From: Polynucleobacter sp. MWH-Jannik1A5
Lineage (GTDB): Bacteria > Pseudomonadota > Gammaproteobacteria > Burkholderiales > Burkholderiaceae
Assembly (NCBI RefSeq): GCF_018881795.1
Contig: NZ_JACVPQ010000001.1
Span: 1,091,633-1,155,632 of the forward strand
Direction: 5' to 3'
DNA length: 64,000 bases
The notes beneath the pieces were generated by a model, which was given only the letters and a program-made list of their open reading frames with translations, was not told the DNA's origin and searched no databases. The position numbers were made by a program, and so were the translations under genes. Shown here piece after piece: positions 46,576 to 54,999 of this stretch (its first letter is position 1; the number at the start of each line of letters is the position of its first letter).

Positions 46576-47219
46576 GAAGCGCTATCAGTTGGATATAGTT
46601 TTTTAAATATTTGGCGAGTAAATTCTTCGCACTCACGTTGACGCTGATTTGCCATGGCGCGTAATCCACGCCACGCTGCCAATGCAGGAATCGCAATCAG
46701 CAATCCAAAGGCGGTGTTATACAAAGCAACTGAAATCCCGTGAGCTAATTGCTGAGGGCTGCCTGCTGCACCATTGATCGCACCTTGACTGCCGAAGATC
46801 TCAATCATGCCGACTACGGTGCCAAATAAACCGAGTAAGGGTGCAATGGTGGCAATCGTAGCCAGCGCTCCAAGATAGCGCTCTAACTTGAGCCAAGTGC
46901 TTTGAGCGGTTGCTTGAAGTTCTTCTAAGGCACTCTCAGCACTGCTGCCGCTGAGCTTCTCTTTGAGGGTGCACGCCAGTAATGGACTTACTGGAGAAAG
47001 TTGAGTTAACTCAACAAGCTGTAATTCATTCACTGCAGTGCCTGCCTTGGAGTTAAGCATTTGATTGGTAAGAGAAAAAGCTGTTTCTAGGCAATTTTTG
47101 GGGAAAATATGGATCTGACGCAGATACCAGGAGCGCTCTAAGGCAATTGCTAAGCCCAAAATAGAGATAACAAGGAGGGGCCAAATGGGCCAGCCAGCGG
47201 ATAGTAAGATGGAGTACAT
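46572..47219 (-). CDS. exbB: ExbB-family (MotA/TolQ/ExbB) proton channel protein
   Basis: This is a 215-residue MotA/TolQ/ExbB protein that forms the proton channel with ExbD. The N-terminus has a transmembrane helix (WPIWPLLVISILGLAIALE). ATIATIAPLLGLFGTVVGMI and FGLLIAIPALAAW are the two other helices. It starts the exbB-exbD-lpxK-Trm112-kdsB-adk run. The 313 bases upstream hold its promoter region and contain a lone ATTCTCA half of a Fur-like box, about 155 bases before the start, which is weak evidence only. Confidence 0.9.
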   Translation of the reverse strand: MYSILLSAGWPIWPLLVISILGLAIALERSWYLRQIHIFPKNCLETAFSLTNQMLNSKAGTAVNELQLVELTQLSPVSPLLACTLKEKLSGSSAESALEELQATAQSTWLKLERYLGALATIATIAPLLGLFGTVVGMIEIFGSQGAINGAAGSPQQLAHGISVALYNTAFGLLIAIPALAAWRGLRAMANQRQRECEEFTRQIFKKLYPTDSAS

Positions 47220-47532
47220 AAGCTCAGTACTTTAGCTGAATTAAAAAGCCTGTTTCAGAAAGCGTACCTGTGGATAACTCTGTGCAAAACTTTTTTGGAT
47301 TTGTGCTGTAAGTCCTTGATTGATCGTGAGTTGTGCAATAAATAGGCTGGTATTGAATTTTTTGGGATGATTAATTCTCATATAAATCAATAACTTAGTT
47401 TATCAGTGTTGGATTTATGAGACGTTTTGGGTCAGTAATTACTTACTTATGAGTATTCAACCTAGGGTGTATGGGGGTCTGTGGATATTTATTGGTGCCC
47501 AAGCCAGATGGATGCAGGATTAAAGAGAAAAA
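47220..47532. promoter_or_regulatory. intergenic region between exbB and xseA
   Basis: This 313-base divergent gap holds no convincing gene. It must contain the promoters of the leftward exbB-adk operon and the rightward xseA gene. It includes a perfect DnaA-box sequence TGTGGATAA at 47269-47277 (complement TTATCCACA) and a second near-match TGTGGATAT at 47480-47488, and an ATTCTCA half-site at 47374-47380. AGGATTAAAGAGAAAAA just before ATG 47533 serves as the ribosome site of xseA. I cannot assign a -35/-10 pair with confidence. Confidence 0.4.
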
Positions 47533-48744
47533 ATGTCGGAAATATCAAGAGAAATTCTGAGTGTTGGTGATCTCAACCGCGCCATTGCAGCCTCTTTAGA
47601 GGACCGCTTTGATACGGTGTGGGTCAGCGGGGAGATTTCTAACTTCAAGGCCTATGACAGCGGGCACTGGTATTTCTCCTTAAAAGACGAGGAAGGTCAA
47701 ATTCGCTGCGTAATGTTCCGAGGTCGTAATGGCCAAGTCGGGTTCATGCCGCAATCAGGGGATTTGGTTGAGGTCAGCGCCAATCTTGGTTTGTACGTTC
47801 CACGCGGCGATATACAACTGACCATTCAAACCTTGCGCCGTGCGGGCATGGGTGGTTTATACGAAGCATTCTTAAAGCTCAAAGCCAAACTTGCCAAAGA
47901 GGGCTTATTTGATGAGGACCGTAAACGAGAGATTCCAACGCATCCTAGATCAATTGGCATCATCACATCTCCTCAAGCCGCAGCGCTAAAAGATGTCTTG
48001 AGTACATTAGTAAGAAGAGCGCCACATATTCCGGTTGTGATTTATCCAACGCTTGTGCAAGGACCGGATGCACCCGCCGGAATGATGAATGCATTAAAAG
48101 CTGCCCAAAAAGAAAATGCAGTAGATGTGATTTTGCTAGTACGTGGTGGCGGCAGCATTGAAGATCTATGGGCATTTAATGACGAGCAACTGGCGTATGC
48201 AATTGCAGAATCATCGATACCAGTAGTGAGTGGTGTTGGTCATGAGACTGATTTCACGATTGCAGATTTTGTTGCTGATCTACGTGCACCCACTCCAACT
48301 GGAGCGGCAGAGTTGGCGGCACCAAGAAGAGATCAAATGTTGCAAGAGTTAGATGCCATCATGCAAGCTTTGTTGCAGCGTATTCATCAACGCGTTGAAC
48401 GTGAAGCACAAACCTTAGATCAATTAGCCCTGCGACTTAGTCATGCTTTGCCTAATCCGGATCGTATGCGTGAGCAAATACAGGGTTGGCAACAACGCCT
48501 AAACCAAGCCTGGTCTGTGCGCATGGAAAACTGGAATCGCAATCAAACGCATTACCAATCACAGTTGGAGATGTTAAATCCTCAGCGAACCCTGGAGCGG
48601 GGATATGCGGTGATATTGAGTAAAGAAAAAGACCAACTACATGCAGTGCGTGATCCAAGCGAGCTCAATATAGAGCACGTATTTAAGATAAAGCTAGCTG
48701 AGGGCCAAGCAGAGGTCCAATTCTCAGAGGTGCTCAGAGAATAG
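47533..48744 (+). CDS. xseA: exodeoxyribonuclease VII large subunit
   Basis: XseA is the catalytic large subunit of Exo VII, which degrades single-stranded DNA in recombination and mismatch repair. The 403-residue protein has the OB-fold VWVSGEISNFKAYDSGHWYF near the N-terminus and the catalytic block with IGIITSPQAAALKDVLSTLV. VILLVRGGGSIEDLWAFNDE and VVSGVGHETDFTIADFVADL follow with the conserved acidic residues. A C-terminal coiled coil spans about residues 270-360. The small subunit gene xseB is not nearby. It ends 59 bases before the toxin-antitoxin pair. Confidence 0.97.
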   Translation: MSEISREILSVGDLNRAIAASLEDRFDTVWVSGEISNFKAYDSGHWYFSLKDEEGQIRCVMFRGRNGQVGFMPQSGDLVEVSANLGLYVPRGDIQLTIQTLRRAGMGGLYEAFLKLKAKLAKEGLFDEDRKREIPTHPRSIGIITSPQAAALKDVLSTLVRRAPHIPVVIYPTLVQGPDAPAGMMNALKAAQKENAVDVILLVRGGGSIEDLWAFNDEQLAYAIAESSIPVVSGVGHETDFTIADFVADLRAPTPTGAAELAAPRRDQMLQELDAIMQALLQRIHQRVEREAQTLDQLALRLSHALPNPDRMREQIQGWQQRLNQAWSVRMENWNRNQTHYQSQLEMLNPQRTLERGYAVILSKEKDQLHAVRDPSELNIEHVFKIKLAEGQAEVQFSEVLRE

Positions 48745-48757
48745 TCATGCTGTGGTC

Positions 48758-48798
48758 TTGACAAAGAGTACGTTTTTACGTACTCTTTGGTCTGGAGG
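48758..48798 (+). promoter_or_regulatory. promoter, operator palindrome and ribosome site of the toxin-antitoxin pair
   Basis: A consensus -35 TTGACA at 48758-48763 is followed after 17 bases by TACTCT at 48781-48786 as the -10. Between and over them is a perfect 12-base-pair inverted repeat (48762-48773 and 48778-48789, loop TTTT), a likely binding site for the Phd/YefM antitoxin or the complex, which autorepress such operons. GGAGG at 48794-48798 precedes ATG 48804. The palindrome overlaps both promoter elements, so binding should block RNA polymerase. Confidence 0.65.
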
Positions 48799-48803
48799 CC
48801 ATT

Positions 48804-49046
48804 ATGACAACTATTACCGCAAGTGAAGCTAGAGCAGGGCTTTATCGCTTGATTGATCAGGCAGCAGAGTCTCATAAGCCTGTGACGATTTCCGGAAAGC
48901 GGGCTAACGCTGTGCTGATTTCTGAGGAGGACTGGAGTGCAATTCAGGAGACGCTATATCTTATGGCGATACCTGGAATGCGTGAGTCTATTAAAGATGC
49001 GATGGCAGAACCCTTATCAAAGAGTAAAAGGGTATTGAAGTGGTGA
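48804..49046 (+). CDS. Phd/YefM-family antitoxin
   Basis: This 80-residue protein is a type II antitoxin of the Phd/YefM superfamily. The N-terminal DNA-binding fold starts TITASEARAGLYRLIDQAAE, and KPVTISGKRANAVLISEEDW is the conserved dimer region. The C-terminal region (AEPLSKSKRVLKW) would bind and neutralise the toxin. The ribosome site is a good GGAGG. It overlaps the toxin gene by 7 bases, the typical coupling. Confidence 0.93.
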   Translation: MTTITASEARAGLYRLIDQAAESHKPVTISGKRANAVLISEEDWSAIQETLYLMAIPGMRESIKDAMAEPLSKSKRVLKW

Positions 49047-49306
49047 CTTGGAATTTAGTATTTTCCAAGTATGCAATAAAAGATGCCAAAAAATTATCTG
49101 CCGCTGGATTAAAAGAAAAAGCGCAGTCTTTGCTTAAAGTATTAGAGGCAGATCCACTGCAAAATCCACCGCCTTACGAGAAATTAGTAGGAGATTTAAA
49201 GGGCGCGTATTCTCGTCGAATCAATATACAACATCGTTTAGTTTATGAAGTTTTTCGTAAAGAAAAAACAGTTCGAATATTGAGAATGTGGACTCACTAC
49301 GATTAA
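49040..49306 (+). CDS. YoeB/Txe-family toxin (RelE superfamily mRNA interferase)
   Basis: This 88-residue protein is a ribosome-dependent mRNA endonuclease of the YoeB type. The active-site residues are all there in family positions: Glu47 in PPYEKLVGDL, Arg66 in INIQHRLVYEVF, and His86 with Tyr87 in MWTHYD at the C-terminus. Start is GTG 49040 or GTG 49043, both overlapping the antitoxin stop. It is adjacent to the antitoxin and shares the promoter. I judge it active, since no key residue is missing. Confidence 0.93.
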   Translation: MVTWNLVFSKYAIKDAKKLSAAGLKEKAQSLLKVLEADPLQNPPPYEKLVGDLKGAYSRRINIQHRLVYEVFRKEKTVRILRMWTHYD

Positions 49307-49310
49307 GCGC

Positions 49311-50348
49311 TCAAAAAATATTGGGCTCTATCTGCAGAGTCACACCAAATTGGTCGTGCACTTTGTCTTTAATGCATTTAGCAAGGCCTAAAATATCTTG
49401 AGCTGTACCGCCGCCATGATTGACTAGGACCAATGCTTGGTTTTCATATACGCCAACAGCACCCATACGTTTACCTTTAAAACCACATTGATCTATCAGC
49501 CAGCCTGCCGCTAACTTCCGCTTACCGGGCAGGTCAGGATAAGAAACTAAGCCGGGATAAGTCTTGAGAAGAGTCTCATATTGCTCGTTCGGAATAACCG
49601 GATTTTGAAAAAAGCTGCCGGCATTACCAATCACTTTTGGATCGGGGAGTTTCTGCGTGCGAATTTTGCACACAGCGAGGAAGATGTCTTCCGGACTGGG
49701 ATTGGCCTTTGAAGGAAATTGCTTAGCAAGGTCTGCGTAATGAATGCGAGCTTGCCAAGCTTTAGGCATCTTAAAAACGACCTTTGTCACGATAAAGTGC
49801 CCGGGATTTTGCTTAAAGTGGCTATCGCGATACGCAAAGTGGCATGCCTCTTTTGGAAGGGTGACAAAGGCATGAACTTTGGCATCAAACGCTTCGATGC
49901 GATCAATGTATTCGCCGACCTCAACCCCATAAGCGCCAATATTTTGTATAGGGGCAGCGCCAACAGTTCCCGGAATTAAAGCCAGGTTTTCAAAACCAGG
50001 GAGGTTGTTCTCTAGGGTCCAGGCAACTAGCTCGTGCCAGCCCACTCCAGCGCCAACTGATAAATAGGTAGCGTCTTCATCGCTAGCAAGAATTTCTTGA
50101 CCCAGAATATTAATCAAGAGGGTCGCGCCAGAAAGCACGCTTGGCAAAATGACATTACTTCCACCGCCCAATACTCGCCATTGCAGTTTTTGGGCGGCAA
50201 TCTCTGACATGGCAGCCAAAATTTGCTCGGGAGAGCTAATTTCATAAGCGAGCTCGGCTACAGCATCAAGACCAAAGGTATTGCGGTGCTTGAGCCCTAA
50301 ATTTGGGGTCAATTTAGCGAGAGTGGACGCATTTGGGGCGCGAGTCAT
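49311..50348 (-). CDS. murB: UDP-N-acetylenolpyruvoylglucosamine reductase
   Basis: MurB reduces UDP-GlcNAc-enolpyruvate to UDP-MurNAc, an early peptidoglycan step, with FAD and NADPH. The 345-residue protein has the FAD-binding VLGGGSNVILPSVLSG, GTVGAAPIQNIGAYGVEVGE, the Ser of NAGSFFQNPVI and a closing Glu region. It is the type I (E. coli-like) form. It converges with the toxin gene, with 4 bases between the stops, and is divergent from yajQ with 131 bases between. Confidence 0.96.
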   Translation of the reverse strand: MTRAPNASTLAKLTPNLGLKHRNTFGLDAVAELAYEISSPEQILAAMSEIAAQKLQWRVLGGGSNVILPSVLSGATLLINILGQEILASDEDATYLSVGAGVGWHELVAWTLENNLPGFENLALIPGTVGAAPIQNIGAYGVEVGEYIDRIEAFDAKVHAFVTLPKEACHFAYRDSHFKQNPGHFIVTKVVFKMPKAWQARIHYADLAKQFPSKANPSPEDIFLAVCKIRTQKLPDPKVIGNAGSFFQNPVIPNEQYETLLKTYPGLVSYPDLPGKRKLAAGWLIDQCGFKGKRMGAVGVYENQALVLVNHGGGTAQDILGLAKCIKDKVHDQFGVTLQIEPNIF

Positions 50349-50479
50349 GCCACAATCTTATTCGTAAACGAATCTAGAACCATTTTTTTGTGTGTAAAGC
50401 AAAAATTATGGCCATAAGCTCTAGAAATTCGCAAAAATAGAACTTAAACCAAATAAGCAAGATTATTGAAGGAGTAGAG

Positions 50480-50965
50480 ATGCCATCATTTGACGTTGTT
50501 TGCGAACCAGACATGGTTGAGCTCAAAAATGCGATTGAGCAATCGAATAAAGAAATTAGCAATCGTTTCGACTTTAAGGGCTCCGATAGTCGTGTAGAGC
50601 AAAAAGACGAAGCTCTCATTTTGTTTGGCGACGATGACTTTAAGTTGGGTCAAGTACGCGATGTTCTGATTGGAAAAATGGCGAAGCGCAATGTGGATGT
50701 GCGCTATCTCAAAGATGACAAAACAGAAACGATTGGTGGTGACAAGCGTAAACAAACCATGAAGATTCAAAAAGGCATCACTTCTGATTTATCTAAAAAA
50801 GTGGTGCGCATCATTAAAGACAGCAAGCTCAAAGTGCAAGCAAGTATTCAGGGTGATGCAGTGCGTGTTACTGGTGCTAAGCGCGATGACTTACAAGAAA
50901 CAATGGCGCTGCTCAAAAAAGAAGTAACAGAAGCTCCATTGGGCTTTAATAATTTCCGTGACTAA
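50480..50965 (+). CDS. yajQ: YajQ-family cyclic nucleotide-binding protein
   Basis: This 161-residue member of the YajQ (UPF0234) family has two ferredoxin-like domains. Some members bind cyclic-di-GMP and regulate virulence genes in Xanthomonas. The N-terminal [20 protein letters not shown] and [20 protein letters not shown] are diagnostic, and the C-terminal [20 protein letters not shown] closes the second domain. A strong GGAGTAGAG ribosome site precedes ATG 50480. It overlaps xerD by 8 bases. Confidence 0.95.
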   Translation: MPSFDVVCEPDMVELKNAIEQSNKEISNRFDFKGSDSRVEQKDEALILFGDDDFKLGQVRDVLIGKMAKRNVDVRYLKDDKTETIGGDKRKQTMKIQKGITSDLSKKVVRIIKDSKLKVQASIQGDAVRVTGAKRDDLQETMALLKKEVTEAPLGFNNFRD

Positions 50966-51884
50966 TGTTGCGTCACCTGCAATAGCTCCAGCAAGCCAAG
51001 AAGCCATTGAGCGCTTCTGCGATGCTTGCTGGTTAGAAGATGGTCTTGCTCAAAATAGCCTAGCTGCATACCGTAGAGACTTGCTCCTTTTAGCTCAATG
51101 GCTCTACAAGGAGTCTGGCGGCGATCTTTACTGCGTAACAGAAAAAGACCTCACGGCTTACATCGCGCATCGCAGAGCAGATAAAGCCACCACTGCCAAT
51201 CGACGTCTAACGGTCTTTAAGCGTTTCTATCGTCATGCCTTGCGTATGAACTTAGTCAAGAGTGATCCTTGTATGGGATTACGTGCGGCTAAGCAGGCAT
51301 TGCGCTTTCCTAAAACATTAAGCGAAGATCAAGTAACGGCACTACTCAATGCACCTGATATCGAAACGCCTTTAGGTTTACGTGATCGCACCATGTTAGA
51401 GCTGATGTATGCCAGTGGCTTACGTGTTTCAGAAATCGTCTCACTAAAAACAGTTGCACTTGGTTTAAACGAAGGTGTCGTGCGGGTAGTGAATGGTAAA
51501 GGTGGTAAAGAGCGCTTAGTGCCATTTGGTGGTGAAGCAGGGCAGTGGCTAAGAAAGTACTTGGCCGAGGCGCGTACACCATTATTAGAGGGTAAAACAA
51601 CCGATGCAGTTTTTGTCGGTCGCCATACGGGGACAGGTTTAACTAGACAGGCATTTTGGGCTTTGATTAAGCGCTATGCAACAGTGGCCAATATCTCAGT
51701 GGCACTCTCACCCCATACCTTGCGCCATGCTTTTGCCACCCATTTACTCAATCACGGGGCTGATTTAAGGGTGGTGCAGTTACTTTTGGGGCATGCTGAT
51801 ATCTCTACCACCCAAATCTATACCCATGTGGCCAGGGAAAGACTCAAATCCATTCATCAGCAGCACCATCCCCGGGGTTCATGA
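50958..51884 (+). CDS. xerD: tyrosine recombinase XerD
   Basis: XerD with XerC resolves chromosome dimers at dif. The 308-residue protein has an N-terminal SAM-like domain with [17 protein letters not shown] and the catalytic domain. Active-site residues are in [13 protein letters not shown] (Arg), [20 protein letters not shown] (His, Arg) and [10 protein letters not shown] (Tyr). [17 protein letters not shown] holds the conserved Lys. The start is GTG 50958, as no ATG fits. XerD rather than XerC is chosen from the [12 protein letters not shown] and end sequence; I cannot exclude XerC. Confidence 0.9.
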   Translation: MTNVASPAIAPASQEAIERFCDACWLEDGLAQNSLAAYRRDLLLLAQWLYKESGGDLYCVTEKDLTAYIAHRRADKATTANRRLTVFKRFYRHALRMNLVKSDPCMGLRAAKQALRFPKTLSEDQVTALLNAPDIETPLGLRDRTMLELMYASGLRVSEIVSLKTVALGLNEGVVRVVNGKGGKERLVPFGGEAGQWLRKYLAEARTPLLEGKTTDAVFVGRHTGTGLTRQAFWALIKRYATVANISVALSPHTLRHAFATHLLNHGADLRVVQLLLGHADISTTQIYTHVARERLKSIHQQHHPRGS

Positions 51885-51943
51885 GCTCATTTCCGGCTAA
51901 GGTTTGGAATCTGCCTAAACTCATAAGTGTTTAAGATAGCGGT

Positions 51944-52576
51944 ATGGAATTGACACTCGATTTACTATTAATCCCCATTGCCTATCTCATTGGCTCCATT
52001 TCTTTTGCGGTAGTGGTGAGTAAGTGCATGCGCTTGCCTGACCCTCACTCCTATGGTTCTGGTAATCCAGGCGCAACCAATGTGTTACGTACAGGCAATA
52101 AATTAGCTGCAGTGTTGACCTTAATCGGTGATGCACTCAAAGGATATTTGGCAGTCATGCTCGCACGTGTTTTGTTGGGAGATGAGTCGTTAACCTCAAC
52201 ATTAAATTCTTGGTTGCTGTGCGGAGTCGTGATCGCTGTTTTTCTGGGTCACCTCTTTCCGATATTTCATGGCTTTAAAGGTGGGAAAGGCGTTGCAACT
52301 GCCTGCGGTATTTTGTTTGGGATTAATTGGGTCTTGGGATTGGCGACGCTAAGTACTTGGATCATTGTGGCGATGTTTATGCGCTACTCGTCATTGGCTG
52401 CATTAGCAGCTGCAATCTTTGGCCCCATCTATTTTGTTTTTTTATTCGGCTTTCAACCTATGGGTATTGCCTTACTCATTGTCTGCTTCTTATTGATTTG
52501 GCGTCACCGCCGCAATATTCAAAATTTACTCAATGGCACTGAGAGCCGCATTGGCTCCAAAAAAACTCGTCAATAA
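51944..52576 (+). CDS. plsY: acyl-phosphate glycerol-3-phosphate acyltransferase
   Basis: PlsY moves an acyl group from acyl-phosphate to glycerol-3-phosphate in the inner membrane, the first step of phospholipid synthesis. The 210-residue protein has about five membrane helices and the signature loops [13 protein letters not shown] (residues 37-49), [12 protein letters not shown] and [20 protein letters not shown]. It stands 59 bases after xerD and precedes the MAPEG gene by 21 bases. Confidence 0.95.
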   Translation: MELTLDLLLIPIAYLIGSISFAVVVSKCMRLPDPHSYGSGNPGATNVLRTGNKLAAVLTLIGDALKGYLAVMLARVLLGDESLTSTLNSWLLCGVVIAVFLGHLFPIFHGFKGGKGVATACGILFGINWVLGLATLSTWIIVAMFMRYSSLAALAAAIFGPIYFVFLFGFQPMGIALLIVCFLLIWRHRRNIQNLLNGTESRIGSKKTRQ

Positions 52577-52597
52577 TTTAATCAAAATACTCAAAAT

Positions 52598-52969
52598 ATG
52601 ACTATTGCTTATGCTTGCATTCTCTTTATGGGCCTTTTGCCCTATGTTGCAGCAGGTATAGCCAAAAAGGGCTTTGAGGGTTATGACAATGCCCTGCCTA
52701 GACAATGGCTTGCCCAGCAAACGGGTTTTAGGGCGAGGGCGAATGCTGCACAAGCCAACCTCTTTGAGTCTCTGCCACTATTTTTTGCAGCTGTAATCAT
52801 TGCCTCCATTGCTAATGCCCCGCAAGCTAGAATTGATGTCCTTGCATTGGGTTTTGTTGCAGCAAGAATCGCTTACTTAATTTGCTACGTAGCCAATTGG
52901 CCTACCACGCGATCGATAGTTTGGACGATTGGCATTATCTGCGTCGTCAGTATGTTTTTTCAGATTTAA
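52598..52969 (+). CDS. MAPEG-family membrane protein
   Basis: This 123-residue protein of the MAPEG superfamily (membrane-associated proteins in eicosanoid and glutathione metabolism) has four predicted helices. The conserved RARANAAQANLFESLPLFFA near residues 46-65 with Arg, Asn and Glu, and later RIAYLICYVANWPTTRSIVW, support the call. Bacterial members may be glutathione transferase-like, but the substrate is unknown. It is followed by folE after 66 bases. Confidence 0.88.
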   Translation: MTIAYACILFMGLLPYVAAGIAKKGFEGYDNALPRQWLAQQTGFRARANAAQANLFESLPLFFAAVIIASIANAPQARIDVLALGFVAARIAYLICYVANWPTTRSIVWTIGIICVVSMFFQI

Positions 52970-53035
52970 GAATTTCAATAATCAATACTATATAAAGCTT
53001 AACAATAAATAAAAATTCGAGACAGACTATTTCTT

Positions 53036-53800
53036 ATGCCAATTAAAAAACCAGCCGTAGCAAAAAAACAGCCTGCTAAGAAAGTAGTGAGCGTTAAAAA
53101 GACTGCATCAGAAAAAGATGATGTTGGCTTACCTTTGTCGGTGGTGATACGTCGCCGTATTGAAGCTCAAAAAGCGCGCTTTCATGCAAACGACAATATC
53201 TCAGCATTCATTCAACCAGGTGAACTGGAGGGTTTGGTGGATGAGGTTGCGGAGAAGATGCAAGCGGTGCTGGAGAGTTTGGTCATTGATACCGAAAATG
53301 ATCACAACACAAAAAATACTAGTCGTCGTGTTGCCAAAATGTATGTCCAGGAAGTGTTTAATGGCCGTTATGTAGGCCAACCTACCTTGACTAAGTTCCC
53401 TAATGTGAGTCGCCTTAACGAATTGATGATTATTGGGCCTATTACTGTGCGTAGCGCCTGCTCTCACCATCTCTGCCCGATCATGGGCCGTATTTGGATC
53501 GGCGTGCTGCCTAGCAAAGAATCTGCCTTGATCGGCCTCTCTAAGTATTCACGTTTAACTGAGTGGGTCATGTGCCGTCCGCAGATTCAGGAAGAGGCTG
53601 TAGTGGAATTGGCTGATATGTTGGAGAAAAAAATCAAGCCGATTGGTGTTGCGGTAGTAATGGATGCTGACCACTTCTGTATGCAGTGGCGTGGTGTAAA
53701 AGATCGCGACTCGAAGATGATCAATAGTGTGATGCGTGGTGCTTTCTTGAAAGACTCCAATCTGCGTAGGGAGTTTCTGGCGCTGATCGATAGAAAATAG
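53036..53800 (+). CDS. folE: GTP cyclohydrolase I with basic N-terminal extension
   Basis: FolE converts GTP to dihydroneopterin triphosphate, the first step of folate synthesis. The 254-residue protein carries a Lys-rich extension of about 30 residues (IKKPAVAKKQPAKKVVSVKK) not usual in FolE. The core has catalytic and zinc ligands: Cys142 in SACSHHLCP, His145 and Cys215 in DADHFCMQWRG. The usual Cys-Glu-His-His is Cys-Ser-His-His here, a divergent form. IGLSKYSRLTEWVMCRPQIQ and VAVVMDADHFC are the other blocks. The following gene starts 4 bases after the stop. Confidence 0.92.
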   Translation: MPIKKPAVAKKQPAKKVVSVKKTASEKDDVGLPLSVVIRRRIEAQKARFHANDNISAFIQPGELEGLVDEVAEKMQAVLESLVIDTENDHNTKNTSRRVAKMYVQEVFNGRYVGQPTLTKFPNVSRLNELMIIGPITVRSACSHHLCPIMGRIWIGVLPSKESALIGLSKYSRLTEWVMCRPQIQEEAVVELADMLEKKIKPIGVAVVMDADHFCMQWRGVKDRDSKMINSVMRGAFLKDSNLRREFLALIDRK

Positions 53801-53804
53801 GAAG

Positions 53805-54755
53805 ATGAAAAAGCTTCTCATCCTGGTTGTTTTGTTTGCCGTGGGTTGTACTATTGGGCCCAATAGACAGGACTATCAGACATTGGCGAGTGAAAAAATG
53901 GAGTCCCCATTTTTTTATATCCCGCCTTTAAATCAAAAAGACTTCAAAGATCGCACTTGGATTTTATTGGCTGAATCCAAGACAAAGTCTTGGTTCTATG
54001 ATCCCTATACTTTGATTGAAGACGAGGATGGCGTCCTTTCTTTTGCTGCTTATATTGCGCTGAGAGAAAAAAATAATCTGCCCACATTTAATGCCACAAT
54101 CGTTGGCCCCTATCTACAGAAGCTAGACTGCTTTACCAATAATCAATGGTCAGAAACCCTCTACACCAAAGACTTGCTTGCGCAAAGACCGCTAGTCGGC
54201 GATGCAAAGCCGGTGAATGGTTCTGGCTGGGTCAAAATTAAACCTAACACGGCGATGGCTTATGTGCGCTCTCGTTTGTGTGGGCGTAAATTTATTGACG
54301 ATCAAAACGTCAATTATTTTTTATATCAAGATGGCGCCTTGCCAGCTCTGATCTCTAATAAAGCGACAGTAGAAGTGTTTGAGCAAAAACAAGGTAAGCA
54401 GATCGTGACTCTTGCGCAAGAAGAGGTCACTGAACCCAGTAACGCTAAGCCGCCTATATTTTATGAAGTCATTAATAATGAAGTGACTATCGTAGATAGT
54501 AAAAAAGAGATCCGCCAACTTCGAATAAATGCTTATTACCTAGATAAAAATTTATCTAAACAAGCAGACTATATTTTTACGGCTAACTGCTCAGATAACT
54601 CATATGCAATGACTGCTGCCGGGGCAGCTCAGAAATCGAGCGCTACTAATGGCGCCATTGCTGCAAAAGATTCATTATCTGCAGTAGCATTTAATCGTGC
54701 CTGCGGCAATCACGGCGCGTACATGAAGACATCGACTAAGGGTGTAAGTAAGTGA
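53805..54755 (+). CDS. putative lipoprotein, unrecognised family
   Basis: This 316-residue protein has a lipoprotein signal, Cys15 after LFAVG, preceded by MKKLLILVV. The body is unassigned. Block TWILLAESKTKSWFYDPYTL, with the conserved-looking aromatic residues, recalls surface-adhesin or CNP1-like beta domains, but I cannot confirm this. Several cysteines (DCFTNN, RSRLCGR, TANCSDNS) could make periplasmic disulfides. It starts 4 bases after folE and overlaps the next small lipoprotein by a base, so the two should be cotranslated. Function unknown. Confidence 0.6.
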   Translation: MKKLLILVVLFAVGCTIGPNRQDYQTLASEKMESPFFYIPPLNQKDFKDRTWILLAESKTKSWFYDPYTLIEDEDGVLSFAAYIALREKNNLPTFNATIVGPYLQKLDCFTNNQWSETLYTKDLLAQRPLVGDAKPVNGSGWVKIKPNTAMAYVRSRLCGRKFIDDQNVNYFLYQDGALPALISNKATVEVFEQKQGKQIVTLAQEEVTEPSNAKPPIFYEVINNEVTIVDSKKEIRQLRINAYYLDKNLSKQADYIFTANCSDNSYAMTAAGAAQKSSATNGAIAAKDSLSAVAFNRACGNHGAYMKTSTKGVSK

Positions 54756-54979
54756 TGTACAAATCTTCTCTCTACAGAGCCCTCATTTTTCCGGTGTTAG
54801 TGGGTATATCTGTTGTTGGTTGCGAAAGCTTTCCAAAGGAAAATTCTGATCCAGCTAAAAACAATAAGCCAACTTACAACAAAGATTTAAAAGAATGCCA
54901 GGAAGACTACCCAGAGCAGGGGTCTGGTGTTCACTATCGTCAGTGGATTGGTTGCATGAAACTCAAGGGTTGGAAGTAG
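54755..54979 (+). CDS. small putative lipoprotein, unrecognised family
   Basis: From ATG 54755, which shares one base with the upstream TGA stop, the protein has 74 residues. A hydrophobic signal ends in SVVGC with lipidation at Cys23. The rest is polar and carries two more Cys (KECQEDYPEQG, WIGCMKLKGW). Size, lipobox and closing WIGCMKLKGWK resemble small envelope lipoproteins of unknown role. A GTG at 54752 would add one residue. It follows the lipoprotein upstream in one operon. Confidence 0.65.
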   Translation: MYKSSLYRALIFPVLVGISVVGCESFPKENSDPAKNNKPTYNKDLKECQEDYPEQGSGVHYRQWIGCMKLKGWK

Positions 54980-54999
54980 ATTTTCATTTGATCTCTTTC

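Noticed and set aside
48452..48875. Minus-strand frames across the xseA end and antitoxin start
   Set aside because: They run through two real genes in the opposite direction and lack ribosome sites or family features.
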